Shown piece after piece: positions 15,844 through 22,735 of a stretch of 43,665 nucleotides of DNA. The translations under genes were made by a program, and so were the position numbers. The stretch spans positions 1 through 43,665 of the forward strand of contig NZ_ATHO01000159.1 of NCBI RefSeq assembly GCF_000445065.1, read 5' to 3'. How positions within the stretch are numbered: position 1 is the first letter of the stretch; each line of letters begins with the position of its first letter. The stretch comes from Sphingobium quisquiliarum P25. Its GTDB lineage: Bacteria; Pseudomonadota; Alphaproteobacteria; Sphingomonadales; Sphingomonadaceae. Below the pieces are notes generated by a model, which was not told where the DNA came from, ran no database searches, and was given only the letters and a program-made list of their open reading frames with translations.

Positions 15844-16610
15844 TCGATTTTTGGGCATCAGAGCATTCGGTACTCCGCGAAAAGGTATTAGAGCACGCGC
15901 TTCTCACCGAGTTGGCTAAGGCTATCCTATTTCACCAGGGTGTCACCCTTGAGGTCCTGCGGCCGGAGTTCGACGCAAATGGCTACGATCTGGTCATCGA
16001 AGCAAACGGCGTACTCCGGCACGTTCAACTGAAGGCGATGCGGAAGGGCGGGAAGCGCGCCCATGTCGACATTGCGCTCGCGCTCGCAGACAAACCCGCC
16101 GGTTGCGTCGTATGGTTCACCGTGGATACCGAAACCCTCGCCATGGGGCCATTCCTGTGGCTGGGCGGCAAGCCCGGCGAACCCCTGCCCGATCTAGGCG
16201 ACAGGGTCACGCGCCACACAAAGGCCAACGCTGAAGGTAAGAAAGCAGAGCGGGCGGGGCACCGACGTGTTCCCATCGCCCGATTCACCAGACTGGACAC
16301 AATCCAGGATTTGGCCATGGCCATGTTCGGTAAACCTGCCGCGCTCGCGACCACCCGTTCCCATGCTATGAACGGGACCATGACAGAAAGCAGATGTGAA
16401 TATGATGGGCCGGTCGGCGTGACCGAGCCAATGCCCGGATGGGACTTTCCCCGCCAGGTCATCCGATATGAGCGCAGGAACGGCAAGGTCTTCGCGACTT
16501 GGATCGCGCCATCGGGCGTCCTTACCCATGGGGAAGTGCCGCTGTTCCAAGAAGGTGACGGCTTCTACGACGTTTTCGGTCGTTTCCTAGGAAACAGCGC
16601 AGAACTTTAA
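15840..16610 (+). CDS. Restriction-endonuclease-fold (PD-(D/E)xK-like) protein
   Basis: This 256-residue protein has an N-terminal half that fits a type II-restriction-like nuclease core: a helix with LREKVLEHALLTELAKAIL, then FDANGYDLVIEANGVLRHVQLKA, where Asp50 and Gln63-x-Lys65 match D...(E/Q)xK. This is similar to DUF4365-type nucleases. The C-terminal third (about 195-256, GWDFPRQVIRYERRNGKVFATWIAPSG) is a separate small domain of unknown kind. The start is the ATG overlapping the exported protein's stop. No methyltransferase partner is present, so this is not an ordinary restriction-modification system. Confidence 0.7.
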   Translation: MIDFWASEHSVLREKVLEHALLTELAKAILFHQGVTLEVLRPEFDANGYDLVIEANGVLRHVQLKAMRKGGKRAHVDIALALADKPAGCVVWFTVDTETLAMGPFLWLGGKPGEPLPDLGDRVTRHTKANAEGKKAERAGHRRVPIARFTRLDTIQDLAMAMFGKPAALATTRSHAMNGTMTESRCEYDGPVGVTEPMPGWDFPRQVIRYERRNGKVFATWIAPSGVLTHGEVPLFQEGDGFYDVFGRFLGNSAEL

Positions 16611-16655
16611 CAAGATTGGTGGGAGGCGGCCACCGTGGCTGCCTCCCTCGCCCTA

Positions 16656-17117
16656 TCAGTCCGCCGTCATCGCGGTCTCGGCGCGGGCAACAGAGTCGCG
16701 ATCGTCCGCCTCATCGGCTTCAGTTTCTTGGGCAAGATCGAGCAGGCCTATCATGGCGCAGGCATTACGCCGGGCGAGCTTGACCTGCTCATCCCAATAT
16801 TCGTCCTCAGGCCATACCTCGGTCCTGATCCAGACCCGCTTAGCTCCACGGCCGAATTCAACGATCGCCCGGTCTGGCTTGTATCCATACCTTTTGAGCG
16901 CCGCCGTGCATTCGGCCAGTTCAACCCTGCCGAACGTTTCCTGGTCTCTGCCGGTCATATAGATGTAGAGGGTCAGTGGCGTCAGCATCTGCTCGCCCGC
17001 CATCGCCTTCCGGAACAAGTCGTCACGGCCCTTGTATGTGATCGGGATCGTCTGGCCACGCTCGACAATGTCGAGGGCGCGCAGGCGATTGATCGTCCGA
17101 TCCTTATGCTTCGTCAT
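16656..17117 (-). CDS. Phage-type protein of unknown function downstream of terL
   Basis: This 153-residue acidic-tailed protein (start MTKHKDRTINRLRALDIVERG; end ETEADEADDRDSVARAETAM) overlaps the end of the terL-related gene by 14 bp. AGGAGGG lies upstream with two possible ATG codons, 17117 and 17120; the first named has better spacing. No family is recognised. Its place after terS-terL suggests a phage packaging or head gene or a satellite gene. The middle part (LTLYIYMTGRDQETFGRVEL) reads like a compact alpha/beta fold. Confidence 0.6.
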   Translation of the reverse strand: MTKHKDRTINRLRALDIVERGQTIPITYKGRDDLFRKAMAGEQMLTPLTLYIYMTGRDQETFGRVELAECTAALKRYGYKPDRAIVEFGRGAKRVWIRTEVWPEDEYWDEQVKLARRNACAMIGLLDLAQETEADEADDRDSVARAETAMTAD

Positions 17118-18387
17118 CATCACCCTCCTCAGCATAGAGGGCTTCGGCCTGCTGCTGGCGAAGGGTCTGCTCGATCATGTTGGTGCCGTCCGCGCGGCCC
17201 GTCTCGAAGTCGCGATCGCGGCGCGCAATATCCACTGCCATGGTTTCCACCTCATCCAGCGCCTTACTGATTTCACGCCATTCTTCTCCGACGATTGCAT
17301 TGGCCAATTCGTTGACGTCGAACGGCCGCTTCTCCGGAGCCAGGGAGAAGACGCGCGAAGCAAGCGCGGCGCCGAGATCCTTGTCGCCGGTCGCCGCCGC
17401 CAGTTCCGCAAGGGAAAGCAGTTCCGCCGGGCCAGAGTTCTCGATCTGCTGCATGATCCGACTGCGCTTCTCGCTGCCCAAGGTATACCGGGCAAGCATC
17501 TGGGCGGGCGACCGATAGTGCGGCTTGGCGGCGATGGCCGTAGCGCGCATCTCGGCCGCCGAACGGACATGCGCCGTGCGGGCATCGGCGGTCTGTTTCT
17601 TGATGTCGCCACGAAAGGCGGCGAGTCCCTGCGCAATGGCCACGTCGCGCGACGGGGCGGGCACATCCTTGAGATTGTTCCAGAGTGACTCGCGCCTGAT
17701 CTCAACCTTCGCCTGCGTCGCGTCGATCAGGCTATTGAGCTGGTCTCGGTTGCCCTGACGCAGATAATCCTCATGATCGAGGTGTGGATTGTCACGAAAG
17801 GTCGAGTTGGCCTGGACGCACCAGCCACCGTGCTCCAACTGGAACGGCGCCCACTGCTTCGACGGCAGCACATAGCGCGACGCAACCCACTGGTGACCGA
17901 CATTGCCGGGGTTGGCCGCATAGATCGTTCGAAGCGGGATGCCCTGGGGGCCGCGCAGGTTGCTGCGCAGCATGTCGATGACGAAGGGATCGGCCCACTG
18001 CGTCAACTCGTCCACCACGATCAGCGTGAATGACCGACCCTGGACCTTGTCATAGTCCTTCGGTCCATCGATCTGGGCAAGTTCAACGTAGCCATATGGC
18101 AGGCGCCAGACATGCTCCTGACTGTTGTATGACGCGCGCGAGCCATATGCCTGGGAGAAGATGCCGCGTAGGACCAGTTCGAAATCGGCCAGCCCCTTGT
18201 AGGACTTGCGGACGAACAGGACGCGCGCCTTCTCCCGATACAGCTCTAGGTGCCGTAGGATCAGCAGACTGATGTTGTGCGACTTGCCGCCGCCGCGCCC
18301 ACCGCCGAGAAAAAGGTCCACCATCTCCGGGACGGCCATGACCTTCGCCTGGAAGGCCGTGGGTTCAATGATCTGGACGTCATGCAT
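17104..18387 (-). CDS. Terminase large subunit ATPase domain joined to an unrelated C-terminal region
   Basis: Residues 1 to about 212 match the ATPase half of a phage large terminase: Walker A GGGRGGGKS (28-36), Walker B LIVVDE (122-127), the coupling motif TIYAANPG (154-161) and RDNPHLDHEDYL. The RNase H-like nuclease domain that should follow is absent. From about residue 213 (near 17750) the protein continues as a helical, charged sequence without terminase character, rich in Ala/Glu and ending EEGDDDEA. The frame is open throughout 427 codons. It overlaps terS by 8 bp upstream. An internal deletion that joined terL to a downstream head gene, or a satellite-specific fusion, would both explain it. 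DNA cutting by this protein is unlikely. Confidence 0.75.
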   Translation of the reverse strand: MHDVQIIEPTAFQAKVMAVPEMVDLFLGGGRGGGKSHNISLLILRHLELYREKARVLFVRKSYKGLADFELVLRGIFSQAYGSRASYNSQEHVWRLPYGYVELAQIDGPKDYDKVQGRSFTLIVVDELTQWADPFVIDMLRSNLRGPQGIPLRTIYAANPGNVGHQWVASRYVLPSKQWAPFQLEHGGWCVQANSTFRDNPHLDHEDYLRQGNRDQLNSLIDATQAKVEIRRESLWNNLKDVPAPSRDVAIAQGLAAFRGDIKKQTADARTAHVRSAAEMRATAIAAKPHYRSPAQMLARYTLGSEKRSRIMQQIENSGPAELLSLAELAAATGDKDLGAALASRVFSLAPEKRPFDVNELANAIVGEEWREISKALDEVETMAVDIARRDRDFETGRADGTNMIEQTLRQQQAEALYAEEGDDDEA

Positions 18388-18871
18388 CGGACGTCTCCAC
18401 CGCGATCATGCGCTGATAGTCCTCCAGGGAGGCCGAAGGCCCAGGCAGATTGATCTGGATGGCCACCCGGTTATCGTCGCCGCCATTTACGGCGCCGTGG
18501 TCGCGGTATCCGTGCCGGGTCTTCAGCGCGAACATGAGGGCCGTGACGTCCCCCTCCTTCGCCTTGTCGATGAGGACGTTGCGAAGTTCGATTTCCTCCA
18601 TAGCCAGCACCTCGGAGAGTGCGGAGGCAATTTCCTCGTCGTCCGCTTTCACGCGCTGCCAAGTGCGGTAATTGATCCGAAGGGCGCGGGCGATGGAGAT
18701 GCCGGAGGCGCCGCGGCGGATGGCCCGGATGACCTTGGTCCGCTCGTCGTCGGTCAGTTCAAACTTGTTGCCGCGGCCCCAGCCGGGGACCTTGCCGCCT
18801 GGAATTTTTTCCAGGTTTTTGCCCGTCCCACGGTGCTTGATCCGGTGCTTATCGTTTGCTGCCGCGCTCAA
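18380..18871 (-). CDS. Terminase small subunit (TerS-like)
   Basis: This 163-residue protein has an HTH in LTDDERTKVIRAIRRGASGISIARALRINYRTWQRV (residues about 40-74) followed by a helical segment ending FALKTRHGYRDHG, the usual layout of small terminase subunits that recognise packaging sites. It overlaps the start of the terL-related gene by 8 bp, the normal terS-terL arrangement. The basic N-terminal tail (DKHRIKHRGTGKNLEK) is typical for DNA contact. Its DNA target may lie in the repeat-rich gap just upstream. Confidence 0.8.
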   Translation of the reverse strand: MSAAANDKHRIKHRGTGKNLEKIPGGKVPGWGRGNKFELTDDERTKVIRAIRRGASGISIARALRINYRTWQRVKADDEEIASALSEVLAMEEIELRNVLIDKAKEGDVTALMFALKTRHGYRDHGAVNGGDDNRVAIQINLPGPSASLEDYQRMIAVETSDA

Positions 18872-18992
18872 CGCCTTGGTTTCCTTAGCCTTCGACCGCC
18901 AAGACCTTCCGACTAATTGTCAGTAGGGCTGGAAAACGGCCTGTTCAACGCGCGCACGATGGGCCGTAGGCGGCGCTTTTGTTACCAATGTT

Positions 18993-19310
18993 GAGGGCGA
19001 GGCCGCTTGGCCGTGTCGAATGGCGACCATGTTGGAACTGGAAGATGCGCCCTCTACGGCAGGGAAGCGCCCTCTCTAAAATGCAGCGTTTTCAATAGAT
19101 GAGGGCGATGAGGGCACTTAGGACAACCAAAAGAAATGATTATTGGTCGAATGCTCCATCGCGCTTGGCATCCAAGACTGAGGATCGAGAAAGCTGCGCC
19201 GGAAAATCAAACCGCAGTGCGTCCCTCGCGCCCTCGGCAGTGAAAAACCCAGCTTTCTCTAGGCGTTGAAGCGCCCTCGCGATGCGCCCTCACGAAATGC
19301 ACCTGCCCTC
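18993..19310. repeat. Iteron-like GAGGGC / GCCCTC cluster in 500-bp non-coding gap
   Basis: The gap between the helicase fragment and terS (18872-19369) holds no supported gene. It contains nine copies of the 6-mer GAGGGC in either orientation: starts at 18993, 19101, 19110 (plus strand) and 19049, 19069, 19230, 19273, 19286, 19305 (as GCCCTC). Five of these extend to GCGCCCTC. Two form a tandem GATGAGGGC pair (19098-19115). An AT-rich stretch lies between the groups (about 19076-19150). This is the expected look of a replication origin or of a TerS recognition (pac) site. Confidence 0.6.
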
Positions 19311-19369
19311 GCCTATATAGGAGAGGCGCCAGGTCGCCCCGACGCCTCCCATTTCACCATAGCTCTCTG

Positions 19370-20305
19370 TCAGCCAAACAGGCCATCCGCCCCGATGCGG
19401 GCCTCGAACATGCCGCGCGCGTCTGACAAAGGCGGAATCACCCATCCACGCCCCATGTTCCGATCGAGCTTAACGGCCTCCAGTCCAAAGGACTTACCCG
19501 CTGCGGCGAGCGCCTTGCTGGTCGCCTTCGCAGAATAGACCCGGTTCCGCTTGAGGAACGCGTCATACTCCTCCCTCAGCCGGTCGCGCTCATCCTTGAG
19601 GGTGATCGGGCCGGCAAGCCATTCCGCCTCATCAATCAGACCGACCGACCCACGCTCAAGAACCTCCATCCAGAACTTCATTACCGGGTCGAGACTGAGC
19701 AGCTTCTGATCGGCAAGTGCCTGAGTCTGAGGCACGTTGCGCGCCGGGTGCCAGTCACCGAGGTCCATGCTGAGAAGATCGTGGAGCATCGCAGCGTATC
19801 CGCCATTCTCCATCTGGCTGTTGAGCCGCTCCCAGAATGCGGTATCGCCGCGGCGGCCCTCGGTCACATCGAAGACGGCGAAGCGCCTCGCGTCCTTACC
19901 GGCTGGCACGACCCATTCCTCGTTGGACGCGAGCATCAGGTGGACAAGGTTGCGCCCCTGGATGACATCCTTTCCCTTCGGCTCGAACGCGATGACCGGC
20001 TCAGTGACGAGCTGCTTCAGCGTGCCCTCGGCTTCCTTGTTGCCCGGCCAGAGCGCCTCGTCGGCGAAGACGAACACCGCGGACCGGAGATGGGCGTTGA
20101 AGTTACCCGCAAGCTGCTTCGGTGACGACACCGTGATGCCATGACGGCCTGCGATCCGCATCAGGGCGCGTCCCAGCGTGCTCTTGCCTGTGCCCTCATT
20201 GCCGCGGAAAGCGATGGCCACCTCAGGCCGAACCCCCGGCTTCTGCACCATGAAGGCCATCCACCGAACCACGAAGTCGGCATGTGCGCGGTTAGGGTCA
20301 GGTCG
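19370..20305 (-). pseudogene. SF3/D5-like helicase (DUF5906), N-terminally truncated
   Basis: The frame covers the helicase core of phage and satellite primase-helicases: FRGNEGTGKSTLGRAL (Walker A), then AVFVFADEALWPGNKEAEG (Walker B), LVTEP, and MLASNEEWVVPAGKDARRFAVFDV (sensor region). The first start codon available is a GTG at 20272. Upstream the frame (DPNRAHADFVVRW) is cut at about 20298-20305, where the sequence changes into integrase coding sequence in another frame. The primase half that normally precedes this domain is gone. Without its N-terminal part and own promoter, expression is doubtful; translation from 20272 would still give 300 residues with the ATPase core. Confidence 0.8.
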
Positions 20306-20703
20306 CGTTCACCGAAGCGGGTCACGAGTTCGCGCGTCAAAACACGTTCGGTTTCCCGCCATGACCGATTGCGCGGCTTGGCATATTGCTCGATGAATGC
20401 ATCCACGCCTTCGCGCAGGTTCATGTTCTTGCGACGGCGAACAGCCTGCGGATCGACCCCTTCCAGAACCTCCCGATATGCTGCCCGTGCCTTATCGCGG
20501 GCTTCGGCGAGGCTGATGATTGGATAGCGGCCGATCGTCAGGCGTCGTTGCTTCCGGCCATAGCGATAGCTCGCGGTGAAGGTTTTCGTACCGTTCGCGT
20601 TCACTCGCACGGAAAGGCCGGGGCAATGTGCATCATGCACCGCGTAGCGTTTGCCCGTCGGCTTCAGTGCTTCCAAGGTTCTGTTTGTTAAAGATTTTGT
20701 CAT
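20161..20703 (-). pseudogene. P4-type tyrosine integrase, truncated after about 135 codons
   Basis: Residues 1-135 are a typical N-terminal DUF4102 arm-binding domain (LTNRTLEALKPTGKRYAVHD...LSVRV...TIGRYPIISLAEARDKAR) and the start of the core-binding domain (AKPRNRSWRETERVLTREL). After GERDL, near 20298, the frame runs on for some 45 codons of out-of-frame helicase sequence. The whole catalytic domain (Arg-His-Arg-Tyr) is missing, so the protein cannot recombine DNA. The start at 20703 has AAGGA 7 nt upstream. The intact 5' end and promoter repeat mean the fragment could still be made and occupy arm sites. Confidence 0.88.
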
Positions 20704-20727
20704 CTGCCATCCTTTCGAATGGCAGTT

Positions 20728-20765
20728 CAATAATCACCTGTTTGGTCAAATCTCAAAGAAAATCC
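20728..20765 (-). promoter_or_regulatory. Duplicated upstream element, copy before the integrase
   Basis: On the minus strand this 38-bp element reads GGATTTTCTTTGAGATTT, 9 variable bases, then GGTGATTATTG. The same two blocks with the same spacing precede the AlpA gene at 21046-21083. TTGAGA followed after about 16 bp by TTATTG or GATTAT is a possible weak promoter. It ends 24 bp before the integrase start codon. Confidence 0.6.
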
Positions 20766-20810
20766 CAGGTCGCGGATGACCTGAAACGGAAAAGTGCAGG
20801 CCGTATCGAT

Positions 20811-21014
20811 CTAACGGCCTCTGCCGTCGTCACGGTTCACGAATAGGTCCGCGAGAAATTCATCAATCTCTGCGCGATTCCAGATGACCGTATTTGGGGT
20901 CAGATAAGTGCGTTTCGGGAATGCGCCTTGAGCTTCCCTTCGTAGCAAAGTCGTGTTGGAAATCGTGATGCCCCGCTGCTTCAAATCAGCGCGAGTGAGG
21001 AAAATACGGTCCAT
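20811..21014 (-). CDS. AlpA-type regulator / excisionase
   Basis: This 67-residue protein is a MerR-like winged HTH of the AlpA/phage excisionase group: MDRIFLTRADLKQRGITISNTTLLRREAQGAFPKRTYL...NTVIWNRAEIDEFLAD. Members activate or direct excision in P4-like elements. GGAG lies upstream of the ATG. It stands immediately before the integrase fragment in the same direction, the usual order, and shares a duplicated upstream element with it, so the two genes are probably controlled by one regulator, possibly AlpA itself. Confidence 0.82.
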   Translation of the reverse strand: MDRIFLTRADLKQRGITISNTTLLRREAQGAFPKRTYLTPNTVIWNRAEIDEFLADLFVNRDDGRGR

Positions 21015-21045
21015 ATCGGTTGCTCCATCGTTTGCGATGGCAGGC

Positions 21046-21083
21046 CAATAATCACCCGATCAGAAAAATCTCAAAGAAAATCC
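21046..21083 (-). promoter_or_regulatory. Duplicated upstream element, copy before alpA
   Basis: This is the second copy of the 38-bp element (see 20728-20765). The blocks CAATAATCACC and AAATCTCAAAGAAAATCC are identical in both, with a 9-bp spacer of different sequence. It ends 31 bp before the AlpA start codon. Conservation of both blocks and spacing with a free spacer points to protein or polymerase contact sites. Confidence 0.6.
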
Positions 21084-21125
21084 TAGATGCAGGTAGGAAT
21101 TATTATCCGCGATATTTTACGCGGA

Positions 21126-22235
21126 TTATTGTTCGTCCAAAATAAGATAGTAGCGAGTCGATTTCCTTTCGCCTTCGCGGCGAAGCGCGCCAAGACTTAC
21201 GAGTTCGGCAAGATCACGTGTCACAGTTGCAGGCGCCGCGTCGGTGATCGTTCGGTAATTCTTGGCGCTGAGGCCGCCCCTGAAGCCATCGGGACCTTCG
21301 GCGAACATGCGGAGCAATGCCTTCTCCTGCCGTTCATTGATGTGTCCGCTGAGCCGGTCGAGCATCCGCGTTTGGGCGATGAGGAACCGAACGCGCGTCA
21401 GGGTGCGTTGCTGCGCTTCAAGCGCGATGTCTGCGAACCATGCAAGCCATTCGTCGATCTGATTGGTTGTGCTGGCGCGATGCAGATGCTCGTAATAGTC
21501 CTTGCGGTGCCGGTGAATGGTTTCGGCCAGTGCGGTGAGGCTCGGCTGCTCGACGGTTTGCGCCAGCGCCTTTTCGGCAATCGCTCGACCGATACGCCCG
21601 TTGCCGTCTTCGAAGGGGTGAATCGATTCGAACCAGATGTGGGCGATACCTGAACGCGTGAGTGCAGGGAGCGGCTTTGCGCCTCCCGGAGCCGTACCAT
21701 TGAACCATGTGATGAAGGCGGCCATTTCTTTCGGAACACGGCCAGATGGCGGCGCTTCATAGTGGACGCGGGGCGCGTGCAAGGCACCCGATACGATTTG
21801 CATGGGTTCGGGGTTGGATCGATAGCATCCAACGTTCGCAAGATCGCGCCTGCCGGTCATCAACATGGCGTGCCAATCAAATAATGCCTGATCGGTCAGC
21901 GGCTCGGCGAATTTCCGCCAAACATCAGCCATCAGCTCAGCCGCCCCGGCTTCGGCTGGTTTTGCACGCCTTTGATCGGCTTTAAGACCGAGATGCTTGG
22001 CAATGGATGATTGGACACTCGCGCGGTCGAGAATTTCCCCTTCGATCGCGGAGCTGTCCACCGTCTCTTGAGTTATAAGATCAACCGTCAACGCTTGCTT
22101 CTGCTCGCCATCCACATGAAGCAGCGCGCCGACGATAACACCTGATCCCCGTGTGAATCGCTCCTCAGCCGCCCGCAGACGTGCGGGATCATAGGTGAAG
22201 TTCGGCCAGTCGGGTTGTTGCCAGTTCCACCGCAT
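21126..22235 (-). CDS. Fic family protein (class II) with N-terminal DUF4172-like and C-terminal HTH region
   Basis: This 369-residue protein carries the full Fic signature HPFEDGNGRIGR (His206-Arg217), expected to transfer AMP from ATP onto a target protein. The inhibitory helix motif S-x-x-x-E-G is present upstream as SSAIEG (61-66), which makes it class II, self-inhibited through Glu65. The N terminus (MRWNWQQPDWPNFTYD) matches the DUF4172 region. The C terminus (about 310-369) is a winged-HTH-like segment (ISATVTRDLAELVSLGALRREG type pattern). It lies between attR and the AlpA gene, a cargo position. AGGAGG lies upstream. It may act as a host-modifying or defence function; the target is unknown. 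Confidence 0.9.
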   Translation of the reverse strand: MRWNWQQPDWPNFTYDPARLRAAEERFTRGSGVIVGALLHVDGEQKQALTVDLITQETVDSSAIEGEILDRASVQSSIAKHLGLKADQRRAKPAEAGAAELMADVWRKFAEPLTDQALFDWHAMLMTGRRDLANVGCYRSNPEPMQIVSGALHAPRVHYEAPPSGRVPKEMAAFITWFNGTAPGGAKPLPALTRSGIAHIWFESIHPFEDGNGRIGRAIAEKALAQTVEQPSLTALAETIHRHRKDYYEHLHRASTTNQIDEWLAWFADIALEAQQRTLTRVRFLIAQTRMLDRLSGHINERQEKALLRMFAEGPDGFRGGLSAKNYRTITDAAPATVTRDLAELVSLGALRREGERKSTRYYLILDEQ

Positions 22236-22308
22236 GATCGATAACGCCCTCCTTTATCGATCATTATAATGGCATATTGTGATTTATAAAATGGCAATTT
22301 ATCGATCA
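22235..22308 (-). promoter_or_regulatory. fic promoter region with three ATCGAT-centred boxes
   Basis: The sequence upstream of fic holds TTTATCGATCA twice in direct orientation (22253-22263 and 22298-22308) and an inverted copy TGATCGATAA (22235-22244) that touches the start codon. Between the first two lies a perfect -10 hexamer on the minus strand (TATAAT, 22263-22268). The boxes flank the promoter and translation start as operators would. The C-terminal HTH-like part of Fic is an obvious candidate binder. Confidence 0.55.
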
Positions 22309-22610
22309 CCGCACTGACTGGCTTTCGACCTGACAAGGCTGCCTCTTCTGCGATATGCCGCAATTACCGGGGGGGCTTTGGATCGCCTTCCTTGTGGTGA
22401 GGCCGCACCAAGTGTCGCGCGATATTTTCCAGATTTTCAGCCTCAATCGAATGCGTGATGCAGGGTATCGATGGGGTCGCAGACGACTTTACTTAAGCGG
22501 AAGAACGTGAAGCCTCCCGAAGCAATATGCTTTGCTAAAAGAGTCGAAATTTCATCAACGAATGGACGATACGCCGCGACAAGATGATACGTAATCTCTT
22601 GAAAAATCAT
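22309..22610. other. Non-coding right end of island
   Basis: About 300 bp between the fic promoter and attR hold no supported gene. The stretch next to attR is AT-rich and may contain the integrase arm-binding sites, but I see no clear repeat. Confidence 0.5.
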
Positions 22611-22657
22611 ACTTTTAATCAGTAGATCGCTGGTTCGAATCCAGCAGGGCTCACCAT
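22611..22657 (+). other. attR of the tRNA-Lys island (47-bp direct repeat, right copy)
   Basis: This copy of the tRNA-Lys 3' part (from the anticodon loop through CCA plus one base) has one substitution (A at 22626 instead of G at 11570). The preceding sequence does not continue as tRNA, so this is the displaced 3' end and not a gene. Confidence 0.93.
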
Positions 22658-22735
22658 ACCCTTACCGTTCGGACATACCCCCCGCCGCTATAACCGGGCG
22701 TGGACCTTCGATCGAGGCATGGCGTTGATGTCGCC

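Larger units (their letters stand above)
11602..22657. mobile_element. Decayed integrative element (phage-satellite or prophage remnant) in tRNA-Lys
   Basis: About 11 kb is bounded by the 47-bp att repeat. Mobility genes cluster at the right: an AlpA-type regulator, a P4-type integrase fragment, an SF3 helicase fragment, terS and a terL-related frame. Cargo lies at the left: the nucleotidyltransferase-like/HTH-metallopeptidase/Beta cassette, an XRE regulator, and an exported protein with a nuclease. A Fic gene lies nearest attR. The integrase lacks its catalytic domain, no capsid or tail genes are present, and the terL nuclease domain is missing. The element is thus defective by itself but could still be excised or packaged by a helper. 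The 11.6-14.8 kb part is visibly richer in A+T than the flanks. Confidence 0.9.

Noticed and set aside
14858..16610. A complete restriction-modification system
   Set aside because: There is a C-protein-like regulator and a nuclease-like gene, but no methyltransferase motif (FxGxG or DPPY type) is seen anywhere in the island.
22611..22657. A second tRNA-Lys gene
   Set aside because: Only the 3' part is present; the upstream bases do not form acceptor, D or anticodon 5' stems, so it is the att repeat.
11602..22657. A CRISPR array or cas genes in the island
   Set aside because: No regularly spaced direct repeats of 25-40 bp and no Cas-like protein; the GAGGGC cluster is too short and irregularly spaced.
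11602..22657. A complete prophage
   Set aside because: There are no capsid, portal, tail or lysis genes, the integrase is cut and the terminase lacks its nuclease, so remnant or satellite is the better reading.
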